NCBI RefSeq assembly: GCF_030285365.1 | Contig: NZ_JASVDS010000009.1 | Location: 45,941-109,940, forward strand | Direction: 5' to 3' | Origin: Roseateles subflavus | GTDB lineage: Bacteria > Pseudomonadota > Gammaproteobacteria > Burkholderiales > Burkholderiaceae_C | Length of the DNA stretch: 64,000 nucleotides | In this document: piece by piece, positions 63,156-64,000 of the stretch | How positions within the stretch are numbered: position 1 is the first letter of the stretch | How the letters are laid out: every line of letters begins with the position of its first letter | Position numbers and translations under genes: made by a program | The notes under the pieces: generated by a model | What the model saw: the letters and a program-made list of their open reading frames with translations, nothing else | Database searches by the model: none | What the model was told of the DNA's origin: nothing

Positions 63156-63539
63156 GGGCGCGCCGGCACCGCCCGCAAAGCCGCCAACGGGCCGCGGCGC
63201 TGCAGCTTGCCCGCGCTCCTTCATGGCCTGGCTGGCCCGTTCGATGGCCCGGATGGCGTCCCCGGCCTGGCCATCGCTGAAGCCGATCACCCTCAGCGTG
63301 GCCCCGGGAATCCCCAGGAACAGCCGCATGAACCTTGCCAGGGTGGCGTGCTTGCAGCGGGCCGGTGCCACCCCATCGGGCATGGCCTCGAGCGCCGCCC
63401 CGAAGCGCCTCACTTGCGCGTTGACCATCGCCCAGCCGAAGCAGGCCCGCAGCACCACCGCCAGACCCGCCAGGCAAAGGCCTGATCCAGCCACCGCCAG
63501 TGGACGAGGCCGGCCACTGCCATCGGTAGTTGCAGCCAT
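63156..63539 (-). other. coding-like minus-strand region of unknown function
   Basis: From an ATG at 63539 a frame runs with strongly GC-rich third positions: a hydrophobic segment (LAVAGSGLCLAGLAVVLRAC), then AQVRRFGAALEAMPDG and FMRLFLGIPGATLRVIGFSD, and an amphipathic helix. No stop occurs before lexA; the frame continues opposite lexA to 62457. A real gene would be expected to end near 63156, so this may be a frameshifted remnant, a gene with an overlapping tail, or chance. No family recognised. Confidence 0.3.
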
Positions 63540-63588
63540 GCGGGCCGGGCCCGCAGCGTCTGGAACGACGCAGGCTGCGGATGGCGTC

Positions 63589-63676
63589 ATCGGGTCGAAA
63601 TCGGGTCGAAATCGGGGCGCAATAGGGGCGCAACAAGGTCGCAGTCGGGTCGGAATCGGGTCGAAAGCGGGGGCCT
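63589..63676 (+). repeat. 11-bp direct tandem repeat, about eight copies
   Basis: Units of 11 bases related to ATCGGGTCGAA follow one another from 63589: copies 1, 2 and 7 are exact, copies 3 to 6 differ at one to four bases, and copy 8 is degenerate. The array lies in the 722-base gap between lexA and the convergent binding-protein gene. The rest of this gap holds a coding-like stretch, one GCAAGACCTG copy and a terminator. Confidence 0.85.
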
Positions 63677-63801
63677 CAGGACTTGAAGCGGCGTCATCAA
63701 CAGATGCGTCAGCACGCGCCTGGCATCAGCCGCCTTCGCCGCCGCCGGGGATGCAGGCATGCCAAGTGGCATGCAAAGGGGCAGGTCTTGCCTGCCCCAT
63801 G

Positions 63802-63826
63802 AAAAACGCCCACCGAGGTGGGCGTT
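63802..63826 (-). terminator. intrinsic terminator for the binding-protein gene
   Basis: On the minus strand AACGCCCACC-TC-GGTGGGCGTT forms a ten-pair stem (effective loop of about four) followed by TTT. It lies 52 bases after the stop of the gene at the window end. Confidence 0.85.
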
Positions 63827-63877
63827 CGTACGTTCAGCGGCCGGCAGGCCTGTCGGCCTGCAGAACCGCAAAAAGCA

Positions 63878-64000
63878 TCAGCGCACGACCGCGATCTGCT
63901 CGCGGGCACCGCCCTTGTAGGTGTACAGCGTCAGGGCGCCGTTCTTGATGTCGCCCTTGCCGTCGAAGCTGATCGTGCCCGTCACGCCCTTGTAGCCTTC
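63878..64000 (-). CDS. branched-chain amino-acid ABC transporter substrate-binding protein, 3' end only
   Basis: Only the last 40 codons are in the window. The peptide ends with TGTISFDGKGDIKNGALTLY and then REQIAVVR, matching the C terminus of LivK/LivJ-type periplasmic binding proteins. These deliver leucine, isoleucine, valine or related compounds to an inner-membrane permease. A terminator follows its stop. The substrate and start lie outside the window. Confidence 0.85.
   Translation of the reverse strand, partial: EGYKGVTGTISFDGKGDIKNGALTLYTYKGGAREQIAVVR

Noticed and set aside
63223..63948. Plus-strand frame of 241 codons after lexA.
   Set aside because: It runs across the tandem repeat, a terminator and the antisense of a binding-protein gene, and has no recognisable features.

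Overview
This is a GC-rich (roughly 70% by eye) chromosomal window packed with genes. Gene content and order (ribH-nusB, ybgC-tolQRA, smc-zipA-ligA, dapC-dapD-pilU-dapE-prmB, a full MSHA-type pilus locus, ohrR-ohr) point to a betaproteobacterium of the order Burkholderiales, probably near the Rubrivivax/Leptothrix/Roseateles group. That placement is inferred from gene content; no rRNA marker is present. No rRNA, tRNA, CRISPR array, insertion sequence or prophage was seen. The only gene-poor stretch over 300 bases is 63156-63877.

1-4724: end of ribH, nusB, a PLP aminotransferase, ybgC and tolQ-tolR-tolA (tolB and pal are not adjacent). 4708-8596: a bufferin-type RiPP locus. A small four-cysteine DUF2282 precursor (bufA), a DUF692 iron-oxidase maturase (bufB), a DUF2063 partner (bufC) and a DoxX membrane protein (bufD) lie divergent from an ECF sigma factor and a zinc-finger anti-sigma-like protein. 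8763-25745: a 17-kb MSHA-like type IV pilus cluster with two adjacent MshEN-domain ATPases, platform protein, major and minor pilins, a LamG-containing MshQ-like tip protein, alignment proteins and secretin. 25890-27155: a Fis/GAF regulator without an AAA+ domain.

27249-30000: waaA and a phosphomannomutase/phosphoglucomutase, a short envelope-sugar operon on the minus strand. 30208-34333: two tandem LytS/LytTR two-component pairs that look like a duplication. 34416-36909: an AdaA-AlkA fusion and an EamA permease. 37122-42482: a signalling operon of FIST sensor, PAS-rich hybrid kinase with Hpt, and REC-HD-GYP phosphodiesterase. The c-di-GMP hydrolase here and the c-di-GMP-binding MshEN ATPases of the pilus locus could be functionally linked, but this is inference.

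42537-50933 (minus): ligA, a CorC/DUF21 protein, zipA and smc. 51164-59634 (plus): queF, a SET-domain protein, dapC, dapD, pilU, dapE, prmB and an ABC-F ATPase. 59718-61278: a DUF1304 protein divergent from ohrR-ohr, with a clear operator-promoter. 61395-63155: an asparaginase divergent from lexA across two LexA boxes. The end holds an 11-bp tandem repeat and the last 40 codons of a branched-chain amino-acid binding protein.

The least explained signals are: a 14-base word (GCAAGACCTGNCCC) found seven times on both strands and in different reading frames; a perfect 16-bp inverted repeat before the first LytS gene; matched motifs 29 bp from both divergent starts of the bufferin locus; the 11-bp tandem repeat after lexA; and the paired MshEN ATPases.
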